From the NCBI RefSeq assembly GCF_946885885.1, contig NZ_CAMPHN010000209.1, positions 1-6,977 of the forward strand: a DNA stretch of 6,977 nt. Reading direction: 5' to 3'. The stretch comes from an uncultured Pseudomonas sp. Lineage in GTDB: Bacteria > Pseudomonadota > Gammaproteobacteria > Pseudomonadales > Pseudomonadaceae. Position 1 is the stretch's first letter. Each line of letters begins with the position of its first letter. Shown here piece by piece: positions 1 to 6,582 of the stretch. Both the position numbers and the translations under genes were made by a program. The notes beneath the pieces are model-generated. The model saw only the letters and a program-made list of their open reading frames with translations. It made no database searches and was not told the DNA's origin.

Positions 1-2
1 AT

Positions 3-8
3 TCTCCT
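3..8 (-). promoter_or_regulatory. Possible ribosome binding site of an off-window minus-strand gene
   Basis: On the minus strand the first ten bases read GCAGGAGAAT, which contains a good Shine-Dalgarno core (AGGAGA). No minus-strand reading frame uses it inside the window, so if it is real a gene starts within a few bases beyond the left edge. This is inference from one short motif. Confidence 0.3.
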
Positions 9-15
9 GCTGAAC

Positions 16-36
16 AAGGATTAGTCAACAATCCTT
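16..36. repeat. Inverted repeat, possible operator
   Basis: AAGGATT (16-22) and AATCCTT (30-36) are perfect 7-base inverted arms around a 7-base spacer. On the minus strand the spacer region reads GTTGACT. The repeat lies just upstream of the putative ribosome binding site at 3-8, where a repressor-type operator or a leader hairpin would be expected. There is no T-run, so it does not look like an intrinsic terminator. The regulator is unknown. Confidence 0.35.
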
Positions 37-84
37 AAGTGAACAGCATTGCGGCATCGAGCCGGGCTTTTTCATGGCTGGGAT

Positions 85-309
85 TTATGCCGCTTCGGCA
101 TACACCTCATGAATACGGATACCGCTTTGCTGGTCGACCTCGGGTAAATCGTAATGTTCATGACCACCGAGGGCGCAGTAAATCAGCCAGTGGTGGTCTT
201 GAACATTAATCGAAAGCTCGTCTATCACAGCGTCCATTTCTTCTTCTGCTACCGCGTCGTCTAGCGAGTCGATAAGGTAATCCTCATCTTCGTAGTATTG
301 CCACACCAT
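85..309 (-). CDS. Small acidic conserved-type protein of unknown function, 74 aa
   Basis: I do not recognise this protein. The chosen start is the ATG at 307-309 because a strong ribosome binding site (AGGAGGAA, 316-323) sits 6 bases upstream; an upstream ATG would give 97 residues but lies beyond this site. The N-terminal half is very acidic, with runs such as YYEDEDYLIDSLDD and AEEEMDAVIDEL. The C-terminal half has a hydrophobic stretch (HHWLIYCALGG), two HE pairs and one Cys. There is no signal peptide or membrane segment, so it is probably a cytoplasmic, single-domain protein. A short hairpin (ATGCCG/CGGCAT, 87-101) overlaps the last codons and stop. The well-formed ribosome site and the sharp charge pattern support a real gene; its function is unknown. 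Confidence 0.7.
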   Translation of the reverse strand: MVWQYYEDEDYLIDSLDDAVAEEEMDAVIDELSINVQDHHWLIYCALGGHEHYDLPEVDQQSGIRIHEVYAEAA

Positions 310-578
310 GGGGCGTTCCTCCTGGAATATAAGCGTTGTCCGGCAAGGCAATCGAGGTCGTGTCTGGTTGCCCCGCATGCAGGCCTTTGGACCCTGGGTC
401 GGCAGGAGGGTTTAGACGGATTCTTTATGAGTATTACAGTCCGTCGGGAAGGAAAGTCATAAGTAAGGACTTTAGGTAGACTCCGCCGCCGTATTCGAAC
501 TGCCCGATCGTACGGTGGGTAAAGGCGATTTTTCAGGTTCGGCTCATGCCGTTTGCCTTCGGAAAGACTGAGGTCGAT
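310..578. other. Divergent intergenic region with small inverted repeats
   Basis: No convincing gene lies in these 269 bases. Two short perfect inverted repeats are visible: GACGGA/TCCGTC (415-420 and 440-445) and AAAGTC/GACTTT (453-458 and 468-473). On the minus strand TATATT lies a few bases upstream of the AGGAGGAA site of the 74-aa gene and resembles a -10 box, but I see no good -35 at the proper distance. Promoters for the two divergent small genes should lie here; I cannot place them firmly. Confidence 0.4.
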
Positions 579-866
579 ATGTCTCTGCAGATGCTCTGGT
601 CGTTGTTTATCGGCCAGCCCGCGCAAGTGCTCAATGGCTTGGCGCTGTTTTTCGCACTGGCCGGCGCCTGGTTGCTCCTGGCCACTCGCCTGCGCGAGCA
701 GCGCGCGGTGGCCCGCTTGCTCGTCAATGGCGAGGCGGATGCAATGTCGGAACAGGCCTGCGTATTCGATGAGCCGACACTGCGTCTGAACCGCTTCTTC
801 TACCGCTTCGGCTACGCCAGCCTGCTCTTGGCGTTGGCGGTATCCTGGAGCAGCACTCAGTTCTAA
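579..866 (+). CDS. Small two-segment membrane protein, hypothetical, 95 aa
   Basis: The function is not recognised. A hydrophobic segment covers about residues 16-36, followed by a polar, Arg-rich middle (RLREQRAVARLL) with one Cys, then a second hydrophobic segment near residues 78-91 and a very short tail ending TQF. This suggests a two-pass inner-membrane protein with both ends on the same side. I chose the ATG at 579 because GAGG (570-573) lies 5 bases upstream; an in-frame ATG at 546 would add 11 residues and has only a weak AGGT upstream. The gene converges on the acyltransferase-like gene with 22 bases between the stop codons. The position of the charged residues suggests the loop is cytoplasmic, but that is inference. 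Confidence 0.65.
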   Translation: MSLQMLWSLFIGQPAQVLNGLALFFALAGAWLLLATRLREQRAVARLLVNGEADAMSEQACVFDEPTLRLNRFFYRFGYASLLLALAVSWSSTQF

Positions 867-897
867 GCACTGCGCCTCGGCAAAGCGCTTAAAGTGC
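867..897. terminator. Possible hairpin between convergent genes
   Basis: GCACTGCGC (867-875) can pair with GCGC (885-888) and AGTGC (893-897), with a 4-base TTAA bulge. The hairpin lies between two convergent stop codons and overlaps the end of the acyltransferase-like gene. There is no flanking T-run, so termination activity is uncertain. Confidence 0.25.
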
Positions 898-2052
898 CAG
901 GCCGGCCTTGATCCGGTATTGGTTGCGCACCGGGTTGGCGTACTGCAGCACCAGATAAGGTCGTTGCGGCGCCGGGCAGGCCGCCAGACGTTTTTCCCAT
1001 TCGGCGCGCGCGGCCGCCAGTTCGTCGGTGGGGAACAGTTGCTCGGCGCTGGGAACCTGCAGTTCGGGGTCACGCTCGGACCACATGGCATACGCCAGGT
1101 AGTGCACCGGGAACAGCCGATAACCGCCAAGGATATGTTTGTCCATCTCCATGGCCAGTTGCTTGGTGTCTTCCAGGCCACTGGTCACGGGTGGGCTGAA
1201 GTGCACATGCAGGCGGCCTTTGTAGCCGGTGATGCCGCGGGCGATGCTCTGGTCGTCTTCGCCGGGTGCTTTGGTGTAGCTACCGGTGCTGGCGCGGGTA
1301 TACAGCTCATGGGCCTTGGCCAAGTCGCAGGGGTCGTACTCGTAGCTGATCGACACCGGGGTCAGTTGCAGCGAGCGGATCACCTCGGCGAAGGGTTCAT
1401 CCTTGCGGCTCATATGGAACATCTTGAGGATCGCCGAATCGGTACGGTCGTCGCCGTCCTTGGCGCGGCCCTCGGCCTGCGCGATCCAGATGGATTCGTG
1501 GTCGTTACGGATCGAATGGTTGATATAAGCTGACAGCAATTGATAGGCCGCCAGTTTTTCCCGTCGGCCGCTGAGCGAGCGGTGCACGATAAAGCTCTTG
1601 TTCAGGCGCATCAGGTCGCTGACGAAGGGCTTCTGCAACAGGTTGTCGCCGATCGCGATGCGCGGTGTGCTCAGGCCCGCATGGTAAACCGCGTAATTGA
1701 CGATGGCCGGGTCCATGACGATATCGCGGTGGTTGGCGAGGAACAGGTAGGCGCCGCCGGCTTTGAGGTGCTCGATACCGGAGTAGGTCACGCCGTCGGT
1801 GGCCTGCTCGATGGTGCGGTCGACATAGGCCTCGATTTTCTCTTGCAGCGCATGCACCGAATCGATACCACGGAACTCGAGACGCAACCGATAGGCTATA
1901 AGTGGTTTAAGCAGCCAGCCGAAGGGCTGGGCCAAGCGTGGAAAGCGGAACCGGGTGAGGATTTGCAGAAATGCCTGGTCGGTCAGCAGACGCTCCAGAA
2001 CGGCGGGGACTTCTGCGTCGGCGTAAGGTCGGATGGCATCGAATTCGCCCAT
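889..2052 (-). CDS. 1-acyl-glycerol-3-phosphate acyltransferase-like protein, 387 aa
   Basis: This looks like a membrane-associated acyltransferase of the PlsC/GPAT superfamily, which transfers a fatty acyl group to a glycerolipid or similar hydroxyl acceptor. Around residues 106-114 the motif ANHRDIVMD carries the presumed catalytic His108 and an acidic partner. The next blocks are RIAIGDNLL (near 131-139) and WIAQAEGRAKDG (near 189-200), the latter matching the EG[T/R] acceptor-binding block. The His-Asp spacing is H-x5-D to Asp114, or H-x-D to Asp110, not the textbook H-x4-D. The protein is longer than PlsC (about 245 residues), with N- and C-terminal extensions. The start is the second of two adjacent ATGs, with AAGAG 6 bases upstream. 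A GTG further upstream (2146-2148) would add 32 residues but lies upstream of the transcription start implied by the TATAAT box. The family call is firm; the acyl acceptor is unknown. Confidence 0.85.
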   Translation of the reverse strand: MGEFDAIRPYADAEVPAVLERLLTDQAFLQILTRFRFPRLAQPFGWLLKPLIAYRLRLEFRGIDSVHALQEKIEAYVDRTIEQATDGVTYSGIEHLKAGGAYLFLANHRDIVMDPAIVNYAVYHAGLSTPRIAIGDNLLQKPFVSDLMRLNKSFIVHRSLSGRREKLAAYQLLSAYINHSIRNDHESIWIAQAEGRAKDGDDRTDSAILKMFHMSRKDEPFAEVIRSLQLTPVSISYEYDPCDLAKAHELYTRASTGSYTKAPGEDDQSIARGITGYKGRLHVHFSPPVTSGLEDTKQLAMEMDKHILGGYRLFPVHYLAYAMWSERDPELQVPSAEQLFPTDELAAARAEWEKRLAACPAPQRPYLVLQYANPVRNQYRIKAGLAL

Positions 2053-2137
2053 CATGTTCTCTTGTTGTGGTCGGCTGCGGTTGAAGGCTGCGGTTAAAAA
2101 CGGGTAGCCCATATTCGGGGCCTGCAATAGACCGGCG

Positions 2138-2143
2138 ATTATA
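2138..2143 (-). promoter_or_regulatory. Possible -10 box for the acyltransferase-like gene
   Basis: The minus strand carries an exact TATAAT here, about 86 bases upstream of the ATG at 2052. No good -35 hexamer is visible at 16-18 bases. If it is used, transcription would begin near 2131, which favours the shorter protein start. Confidence 0.35.
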
Positions 2144-2167
2144 CCCACAAGTCACAAGGAGACTCCG

Positions 2168-2350
2168 ATGCTGGAAATCCAGACCTATCAGTGCCCTTAC
2201 TGTGGCGAGCCGGTGGAGGCCGTGCTGGATCTGTCCGGCGGCGATCAGCAGTATGTCGAGGACTGCCCGGTGTGCTGCCGGCCGATTATATTCGACCTGC
2301 AAACCGACGGCCTCGATTGGACGCTGGCGACCCGGGGGGAGAACGACTGA
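2168..2350 (+). CDS. CPXCG motif-containing cysteine-rich protein, 60 aa
   Basis: This small protein fits the Cys_rich_CPXG family. Two knuckles, CPYCG (Cys9, Cys12) and CPVCC (Cys33, Cys36, plus Cys37), are spaced as in a rubredoxin-like or zinc-ribbon fold that would bind one Zn or Fe ion through four cysteines. A short acidic and hydrophobic tail follows (FDLQTDGLDW). A clear AAGGAG (2156-2161) sits 6 bases before the ATG. The stop codon overlaps the start of the next gene (TGATG), so the two are almost surely translated together. The family is widespread in gammaproteobacteria, but its biochemical role is not established to my knowledge. Metal binding is inferred from the Cys pattern. Confidence 0.88.
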   Translation: MLEIQTYQCPYCGEPVEAVLDLSGGDQQYVEDCPVCCRPIIFDLQTDGLDWTLATRGEND

Positions 2351-2610
2351 TGCAACGGATCTACGAACCCCAGGATTTGATGGAAGCCGAATTGCTGGTG
2401 GGCATGCTCGCCAGCGAAGGTATCGAGGCCCACTTGGCGGGCCGCGATCTGGTCGGTGCGGTCGGTGAGCTGCCCGCGTGTGGCCTGCTCGGCTTGATGG
2501 TCGACAATCCGCACGCCGAGCACGCGCAGCAATTGATCGCCGCGTACAATGGCGCGCTACCGTTACCCAGCGACGAGCCGGAGAACGAGCAGGGCGTGCT
2601 GCTCTGTTAG
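2350..2610 (+). CDS. DUF2007 family protein, 86 aa
   Basis: The pattern RIYEPQDLMEAELLVGMLASEGIEAHLAGRDL followed by a GLLGLMVDNPHAEHA block is typical of DUF2007, sometimes called putative signal-transducing proteins, with a small alpha/beta ferredoxin-like fold. Helix 1 (residues 7-23) selects between short strands; the second alpha/beta unit ends near residue 68, and the last 18 residues are polar and acidic, ending LLC. The ATG overlaps the stop of the CPXCG gene by one base, and a GGGGGAGAA stretch just upstream can serve as ribosome site. Coupled translation with a metal-binding partner suggests the two act together, but no activity is known that I can name. It is cytoplasmic. Confidence 0.85.
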   Translation: MQRIYEPQDLMEAELLVGMLASEGIEAHLAGRDLVGAVGELPACGLLGLMVDNPHAEHAQQLIAAYNGALPLPSDEPENEQGVLLC

Positions 2611-2674
2611 CTGCGGCCGTTATGGCGTCGATTATCAGTCTAAATTTCTGCGCCTAGCCGCTATCGAGTTATCC

Positions 2675-3292
2675 ATGTGTGGACGTTTCGCCCTGTTCCG
2701 TTGGACGCCGGCATTTGCCGCTTTGCCCGGTTTTCCCGCCGACCAGCAGCCGCACTGGAATATCGCCCCTCATGCCCAGGTCCTCTTGCTGCGCGCCGTT
2801 GATGGCGAACGTCGGCTTGCGCGGGCGCGCTGGGGGCTGACGCCGCCCTGGCTGAAGGATTTGTCGAAGACCCCGGCACAGGCGCGGGCGGAAACCCTGG
2901 CCGAGCAACCGATGTTTCGTGAGCCTCTGCGCTTGCGCCGCGGCCTGCTGCCGGCCAATGGTTTTTACGAATGGCGCGGTGCGGCGCGCAAGCGTCCCTA
3001 CTGGTTAAGCGGGGAAACCACGCCGCTGTATTTCGCCGCGTTGTGGGAGGCTTATCCGGTCGAGGGCCAGGTCTATCTCAGCGCCGCTGTGATCACTCGG
3101 GCCGCGGCCAATCTACGCCGTCCGCTGATTCTCGATGCGGCGGGCCAGGACGCCTGGCTGGCGGCGGATACGCCGTTGCCGGAGCTGCAGTCGCTGCTCG
3201 CCGGCCCGCAACCGGTATTGCGCGAGCGCGTGCTGGCCAATCTGGTCAATGACCCAAAACTCGATGGGCCGGAGTGTTTGACGCCGGCATAA
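2675..3292 (+). CDS. SRAP-domain (YedK/HMCES-like) protein with altered active site, 205 aa
   Basis: SRAP proteins shield abasic sites in single-stranded DNA by forming a covalent thiazolidine link through Cys2 after Met removal. The start is fixed by the family signature MCGRF. Seen here are Cys2, NIAPHA (29-34), RWGLTPPW (52-59), ARAET (70-74), PANGFYEW (93-100) with Glu99, and a conserved-looking C-terminus VNDPKLDGPECLTPA. E. coli YedK uses Cys2, Asn75, Glu105 and His160. At the Asn position this protein has Gln69 (AQARAET instead of NARAET). The block normally reading IHxRMP with the catalytic His is shortened and reads ANLRRP (145-150), so the His appears to be missing. Length is near the family norm. 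It follows the DUF2007 gene by 64 bases with only a weak GAG ribosome site. It may be a divergent Pseudomonas branch with changed chemistry, or a non-crosslinking form. Confidence 0.88.
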   Translation: MCGRFALFRWTPAFAALPGFPADQQPHWNIAPHAQVLLLRAVDGERRLARARWGLTPPWLKDLSKTPAQARAETLAEQPMFREPLRLRRGLLPANGFYEWRGAARKRPYWLSGETTPLYFAALWEAYPVEGQVYLSAAVITRAAANLRRPLILDAAGQDAWLAADTPLPELQSLLAGPQPVLRERVLANLVNDPKLDGPECLTPA

Positions 3293-3317
3293 ATATAAGC
3301 CGTAAGCTTCAAGCTAT

Positions 3318-3372
3318 AAGCTGCAAGTAAAAGCGCAGAGCCGGGCGGTACACACTTATTTGCTTGCAGCTT
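3318..3372. terminator. Inverted repeat between convergent genes, likely bidirectional terminator
   Basis: AAGCTGCAAG (3318-3327) and CTTGCAGCTT (3363-3372) are perfect inverted arms. They extend by AAA/TTT beyond one T·G pair to a stem of 14, with a loop of 27 bases. The left side (3303-3327) also repeats the AAGCT unit imperfectly (TAAGCTTC, AAGCTA, TAAGCTGCAAG), and the right arm is followed by a second GCAGCT. It fills the 90-base gap between the SRAP gene and the opposing chemoreceptor gene. Similar AAGCTTGCAGCTT-type repeats occur between Pseudomonas genes, to my recollection. A terminator role is inferred from position. Confidence 0.55.
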
Positions 3373-3382
3373 GCAGCTGCCC

Positions 3383-5533
3383 TCAAACCCTGAACTGGTT
3401 AATCAAGCGCCGCTGTTGTTCGGCCAGTTGGGTCAGTTCGGCGCTGGCCTGGCTGGCTTCGTCGGCGCCGCTGGCGACTTCGTTGGCCACTTGCCCGATA
3501 TTGCTGACGTTACGGTTGATGTCCTCGGCCACTGCGCTTTGTTGCTCGGCGGCGCTGGCGATTTGCGTGTTCATGTCGTTGATCACCGATACCGCCTGGG
3601 TAATCGAGCCCAGGGCTTCGTCCGCGGCGCTGGCCTGCTGTACGCTGATTTCGGTTTTACGCTGGCTGTCCTCCATGACTTTCACCACGTCGCGGGTGCC
3701 CTGTTGTAACTGTTGAATCATGCTTTGGATTTCTTCGGTGGCCTTCTGGGTTTTTTGCGCCAGGTTGCGTACCTCATCGGCGACCACGGCAAAACCACGG
3801 CCTTGTTCGCCGGCACGCGCCGCTTCGATGGCCGCATTCAAGGCCAGCAGGTTGGTCTGCTCGGCGATGCCGCGAATCGCCACCAGAATGGCGTTGATGT
3901 TTTCGCTGTCCTTGGCCAGGGTTTGCACCACGCCGACGGCGCGGCCGATCTCTTCGGCCAGGGCGGCGATCGCTTCGGCGGTGTGTTGCACCGTTTGCTT
4001 GCCCTGGTTGGCGGCCTGGTCGGCATGGTTGGCCGCTTCCGCGGCATGGGTGGCGTTGCGCGCCACATCCTGGGCGGTGGCGGTCATCTGGTGCACGGCG
4101 GTGGCCACCAGTTCGATTTCGGACAACTGCTTCTGCACGCCCTGGTTGGTGCGGATGGCGATATCGGCGGTGTGTTCCGAGGAGTCGCTGACTTTCTGCA
4201 CCGAGCCGACCACCTGGCTGATCATGTTTTGCAGCTTGCCGAGGAAGGTATTGAAGCCCCGGGCCATGGCCCCCAACTCGTCGCTGCGCTGCACCTCGAG
4301 GCGTCGGGTCAGGTCGCCTTCGCCCTGGGCGATGTCGTCGAGCATGGCGACCATTTGTTTGAGCGGGCGGGCGATGCCGTAGCCGACGAACCACACCACC
4401 AGCAGGCCGATAACCGCGATCAGCAGGCCGACCAGGGCCATGCCCAGGGTGTCGGCGTCGCGCTGCGCGGCCAGCTCTCCTTGCAGGGTTTGCAGGTCGG
4501 CCATCACGGTTTTCAAGGGGATGGCCAGGGTCAGTGTCCAGCGACTCTCGGTCTCGCCGAGGGGGAACTTGAAAAACAGCTCGATAAAGCCGGCATCGGG
4601 CTTGTCGGCGTCCTGGATGCTGTATTGAATCTGCCCGGGCTGCAGATTTTTCAGGGTGGCCAGGGCGGTGGCGTCGAGCAGCTCGCTGGCCTGGCTGCCC
4701 AGCTTGTCCGGTGCCTGGGTCGAGGCGACCAGGCTGCCGTTGCTGGCGATCAAGGTCAGTTCGCCGGCGCCGTCATACAGTTGGCGGTCGGCGGCGAGCA
4801 GCAGGTCCTGGATGAAGTTCACTGCCAGGTCGACCCCGGCGATGCCGCGGAACTCGCCGTTGACCATAATCGGCGAGGTGAACGAGGCCAGCATGACCAT
4901 CTTGCCGCCGACCTCATAGGGCGCCGGATCGATCACGCAGGCGCGCTTGCGTTCTTTTGGGCACAGGTAATATTCGCCTTCGCGCACGCCGGTGGGCAGC
5001 AGCGTCTCGCTCTCCATGGTGCCTATCGCGTCGATCCCCAGGCTGCCGTCCGGGTTGCGGAACCACCATGTCAGGAAGCGCCCGCTGCCGTCGTAGCCGT
5101 TATCCTTGGGGCCGGCATAGATATCGTCGTTGCCGTCGAAGGCGTTGGTTTCCCAGCCGATATAGCTGCCGAGCAGTTTAGGGTTCTGCGCGGTGGTCTC
5201 GCGTATCAGGTTCGACAACTCCTCACGGCTGGTGGTGAACAGCGGGCTGCCATCGGTACCCTGCATGCCGAACAGGGCGTTGACCCGCGCCAGGTCAGCG
5301 GTGATTTGCAGGGGAATGTCCAGCTCGCGCTGGATTTGCAGCGCCTGCACCTGGACCAACGCGGCCAGGCGTTGCTCGACGAACTGTTCGAGCAACTCCC
5401 GGGTTCTTTCCTGTACCAGCGTTTGGCTGCGATGGCCGGCGAACAGGGCGTAGACCACCAGCACCGCAACCACGGCAAGAATGATTGCGCCGGCCAGGGC
5501 CGCTACCGAAGATTGGATCGACTTGAACTTCAT
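3383..5533 (-). CDS. Methyl-accepting chemotaxis protein with dCache-type sensor, 716 aa
   Basis: This transmembrane chemoreceptor passes a periplasmic ligand signal to CheA/CheW to control flagellar rotation. In order: TM1 (about 11-31), a periplasmic sensor (32-363), TM2 (364-385), HAMP (386-440, with Pro390 and DELG at 418-421) and a cytoplasmic coiled-coil signalling domain (441-716). The conserved hairpin tip spans about 553-592 and includes [20 protein letters not shown]. The sensor has a large double-Cache architecture. Tyr147, Arg152, Trp156-Trp157 and Asp235 (in GIAGVD) stand where amino-acid- and amine-binding dCache receptors keep pocket residues, but the canonical RxWY is not intact. 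Cys191 and Cys199 could form a periplasmic disulfide. The protein ends QFRV with no CheR-docking pentapeptide. The ATG has GGAG 5 bases upstream. Size and layout resemble polyamine/histamine receptors such as TlpQ and McpU, but the ligand is not proven. Confidence 0.95.
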   Translation of the reverse strand: MKFKSIQSSVAALAGAIILAVVAVLVVYALFAGHRSQTLVQERTRELLEQFVEQRLAALVQVQALQIQRELDIPLQITADLARVNALFGMQGTDGSPLFTTSREELSNLIRETTAQNPKLLGSYIGWETNAFDGNDDIYAGPKDNGYDGSGRFLTWWFRNPDGSLGIDAIGTMESETLLPTGVREGEYYLCPKERKRACVIDPAPYEVGGKMVMLASFTSPIMVNGEFRGIAGVDLAVNFIQDLLLAADRQLYDGAGELTLIASNGSLVASTQAPDKLGSQASELLDATALATLKNLQPGQIQYSIQDADKPDAGFIELFFKFPLGETESRWTLTLAIPLKTVMADLQTLQGELAAQRDADTLGMALVGLLIAVIGLLVVWFVGYGIARPLKQMVAMLDDIAQGEGDLTRRLEVQRSDELGAMARGFNTFLGKLQNMISQVVGSVQKVSDSSEHTADIAIRTNQGVQKQLSEIELVATAVHQMTATAQDVARNATHAAEAANHADQAANQGKQTVQHTAEAIAALAEEIGRAVGVVQTLAKDSENINAILVAIRGIAEQTNLLALNAAIEAARAGEQGRGFAVVADEVRNLAQKTQKATEEIQSMIQQLQQGTRDVVKVMEDSQRKTEISVQQASAADEALGSITQAVSVINDMNTQIASAAEQQSAVAEDINRNVSNIGQVANEVASGADEASQASAELTQLAEQQRRLINQFRV

Positions 5534-5568
5534 GGGAACTCCGCAGCGCGGTAAATGCCTATTCCGGG

Positions 5569-5597
5569 TTATCGGCAGTCAGACATCGAATCCTTAA
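5569..5597 (-). promoter_or_regulatory. Sigma-28 (FliA) promoter of the chemoreceptor gene
   Basis: On the minus strand GCCGATAA (5569-5576) matches the FliA -10 consensus exactly. Upstream, TAAGGATT begins 20 bases before it (consensus TAAAGTTT begins 19 before), so the -35 half is close and the spacer is one base longer. The -10 lies 35 bases before the chemoreceptor ATG, giving a leader of roughly 28 bases. This ties the receptor to flagellar gene control. Confidence 0.75.
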
Positions 5598-5646
5598 CCC
5601 CTGAATGGATAAAAGATGGCTGTTGCCCATATTGCAAGCTGGACGG

Positions 5647-5675
5647 TTGCTCCCGGTAAAACGGCGACCTAGCAT
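5647..5675 (+). promoter_or_regulatory. Weak candidate sigma-70 promoter for the M48 protease gene
   Basis: TTGCTC (5647-5652) and TAGCAT (5670-5675) are separated by 17 bases. They match the sigma-70 hexamers at three and four positions. The -10 lies about 28 bases before the ATG at 5704, which leaves room for the AAGGAG site. Confidence 0.3.
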
Positions 5676-5703
5676 AGCGCGCTCATTAGTAAGGAGATTC
5701 GGC

Positions 5704-6525
5704 ATGAATCGCTTGTTGTCCCTATCCGCGCTCGCCGCGGCCTTGCTGCTGGCAGGATGCCAAGCCGTGAATACCACCAGCGGCGGCGCGGTCGGCGTCG
5801 AGCGCAAGCAGTACATGTTCAGTGCGCTATCGACCGAAGAGGTCAATCAGATGTATGCGCAGTCCTACCAGCAAACCCTGGGGGAAGCCGCGAACAAGGG
5901 GGTGTTGGATCGCAGTAGCGCCAATGCCAAGCGTCTGCGCACGATCGCGGGGCGCTTGATCGAGCAAGCCTCATTGTTCCGCCCGGATGCCGCGCAATGG
6001 CAATGGGAGGTCAACCTGATCAAGAGCCCGGAGCTGAATGCCAACTGCGGCCCGGGCGGCAAGATCATTTTCTACAGCGGGATCATCGAGAAGTTGAAGC
6101 TCACGGACGATGAGATCGCCGCGATCATGGGCCATGAAATGGCTCACGCTTTGCGCGAACACAGCCGTGAAGCCATGTCCCGGGCTTATGGCGTGGCCTT
6201 GGCCAAGCAAGGCGCCGGTGCTCTGCTGGGGCTGGGCGAGGGTGGCATGGCCGTGGCCGACACCGTGGTGCAATACAGCCTGACCCTGCCCAACAGCCGC
6301 GGTAATGAGAACGAGGCGGATCTGCTGGGGTTGGAGCTGGCCGCGCGGGCCGGTTACAACCCTAACGCGGCGGTCAGCCTGTGGCAGAAGATGGCGGCTG
6401 CGGGCAACGGCGCGCCGCCGGAGTTCATGAGCACCCACCCGTCGTCGAGTTCGCGGATTGCGGCGCTGCAGGCGGCCATTCCGAAAGTCATGCCGCTGTA
6501 CCAGCAGGCCAAGAGCGGTAGCTGA
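5704..6525 (+). CDS. M48 family zinc metalloprotease lipoprotein, LoiP/YcaL type, 273 aa
   Basis: This is an envelope quality-control protease of peptidase family M48. The signal peptide has a Lys/Arg-poor n-region (MNR), a Leu/Ala core and a lipobox LAGC with Cys19 as the lipidated residue; Gln20 at +2 predicts outer-membrane sorting. The catalytic part carries NCGPGGKIIFYSG (114-126), the zinc motif HEMAH (144-148: ligands His144 and His148, catalytic Glu145) and the third ligand region NENEAD (201-206, probably Glu202). The extra Cys115 lies where LoiP-like proteins often have Cys in the (N)xxC-PGGK block. Length fits LoiP/YcaL (about 250 residues). The start at 5704 has AAGGAG (5691-5696) 7 bases upstream; an in-frame ATG at 5605 would ruin the signal peptide. 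It is divergent from the chemoreceptor gene, with a 170-base shared promoter region. Confidence 0.93.
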   Translation: MNRLLSLSALAAALLLAGCQAVNTTSGGAVGVERKQYMFSALSTEEVNQMYAQSYQQTLGEAANKGVLDRSSANAKRLRTIAGRLIEQASLFRPDAAQWQWEVNLIKSPELNANCGPGGKIIFYSGIIEKLKLTDDEIAAIMGHEMAHALREHSREAMSRAYGVALAKQGAGALLGLGEGGMAVADTVVQYSLTLPNSRGNENEADLLGLELAARAGYNPNAAVSLWQKMAAAGNGAPPEFMSTHPSSSSRIAALQAAIPKVMPLYQQAKSGS

Positions 6526-6539
6526 TCCCCCCTGTGCGT

Positions 6540-6573
6540 GCCTGGATATTGCGCTAACGCGCTATATCCAGGC
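6540..6573. repeat. Strong hairpin with 15-base arms downstream of the M48 gene
   Basis: GCCTGGATATTGCGC (6540-6554) and GCGCTATATCCAGGC (6559-6573) pair over 15 positions with one mismatch around a TAAC loop. It begins 15 bases after the M48 stop, the place of a terminator, but no T-run follows (GGTAGG instead). It may stabilise the 3' end of the mRNA, act as a non-canonical terminator, or be a dispersed repeat. Confidence 0.6.
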
Positions 6574-6582
6574 GGTAGGAGC

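Noticed and set aside
51..72. Plus-strand terminator-like sequence ending GGGCTTTTTC
   Set aside because: The stem (CGGC/GCCG) is only four pairs, and no plus-strand gene is visible upstream in the window.
261..1181. 306-residue open frame on the minus strand
   Set aside because: It runs across the 95-aa gene, the intergenic region and parts of two minus-strand genes in another frame, and is rich in Arg, Pro and Trp without a recognisable domain.
919..2097. Two long plus-strand frames opposite the acyltransferase-like gene
   Set aside because: They are antisense shadows; the minus-strand frame has the acyltransferase motifs.
2549..2674. Upstream start extending the SRAP protein by 42 residues
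   Set aside because: SRAP proteins require Cys at position 2 after the initiator Met, and the extension overlaps the DUF2007 gene in another frame.
3713..5554. 613-residue open frame on the plus strand
   Set aside because: It is exactly antisense to the chemoreceptor gene, whose domain content is unmistakable. Long antisense frames are common in GC-rich coding DNA, and its translation is low-complexity Gly/His/Gln-rich with no recognisable domain.
5605..5703. Upstream ATG extending the M48 protein by 33 residues
   Set aside because: The extension would bury the lipoprotein signal peptide. The ATG at 5704 has a strong AAGGAG site and a proper lipobox 16-19 residues later.
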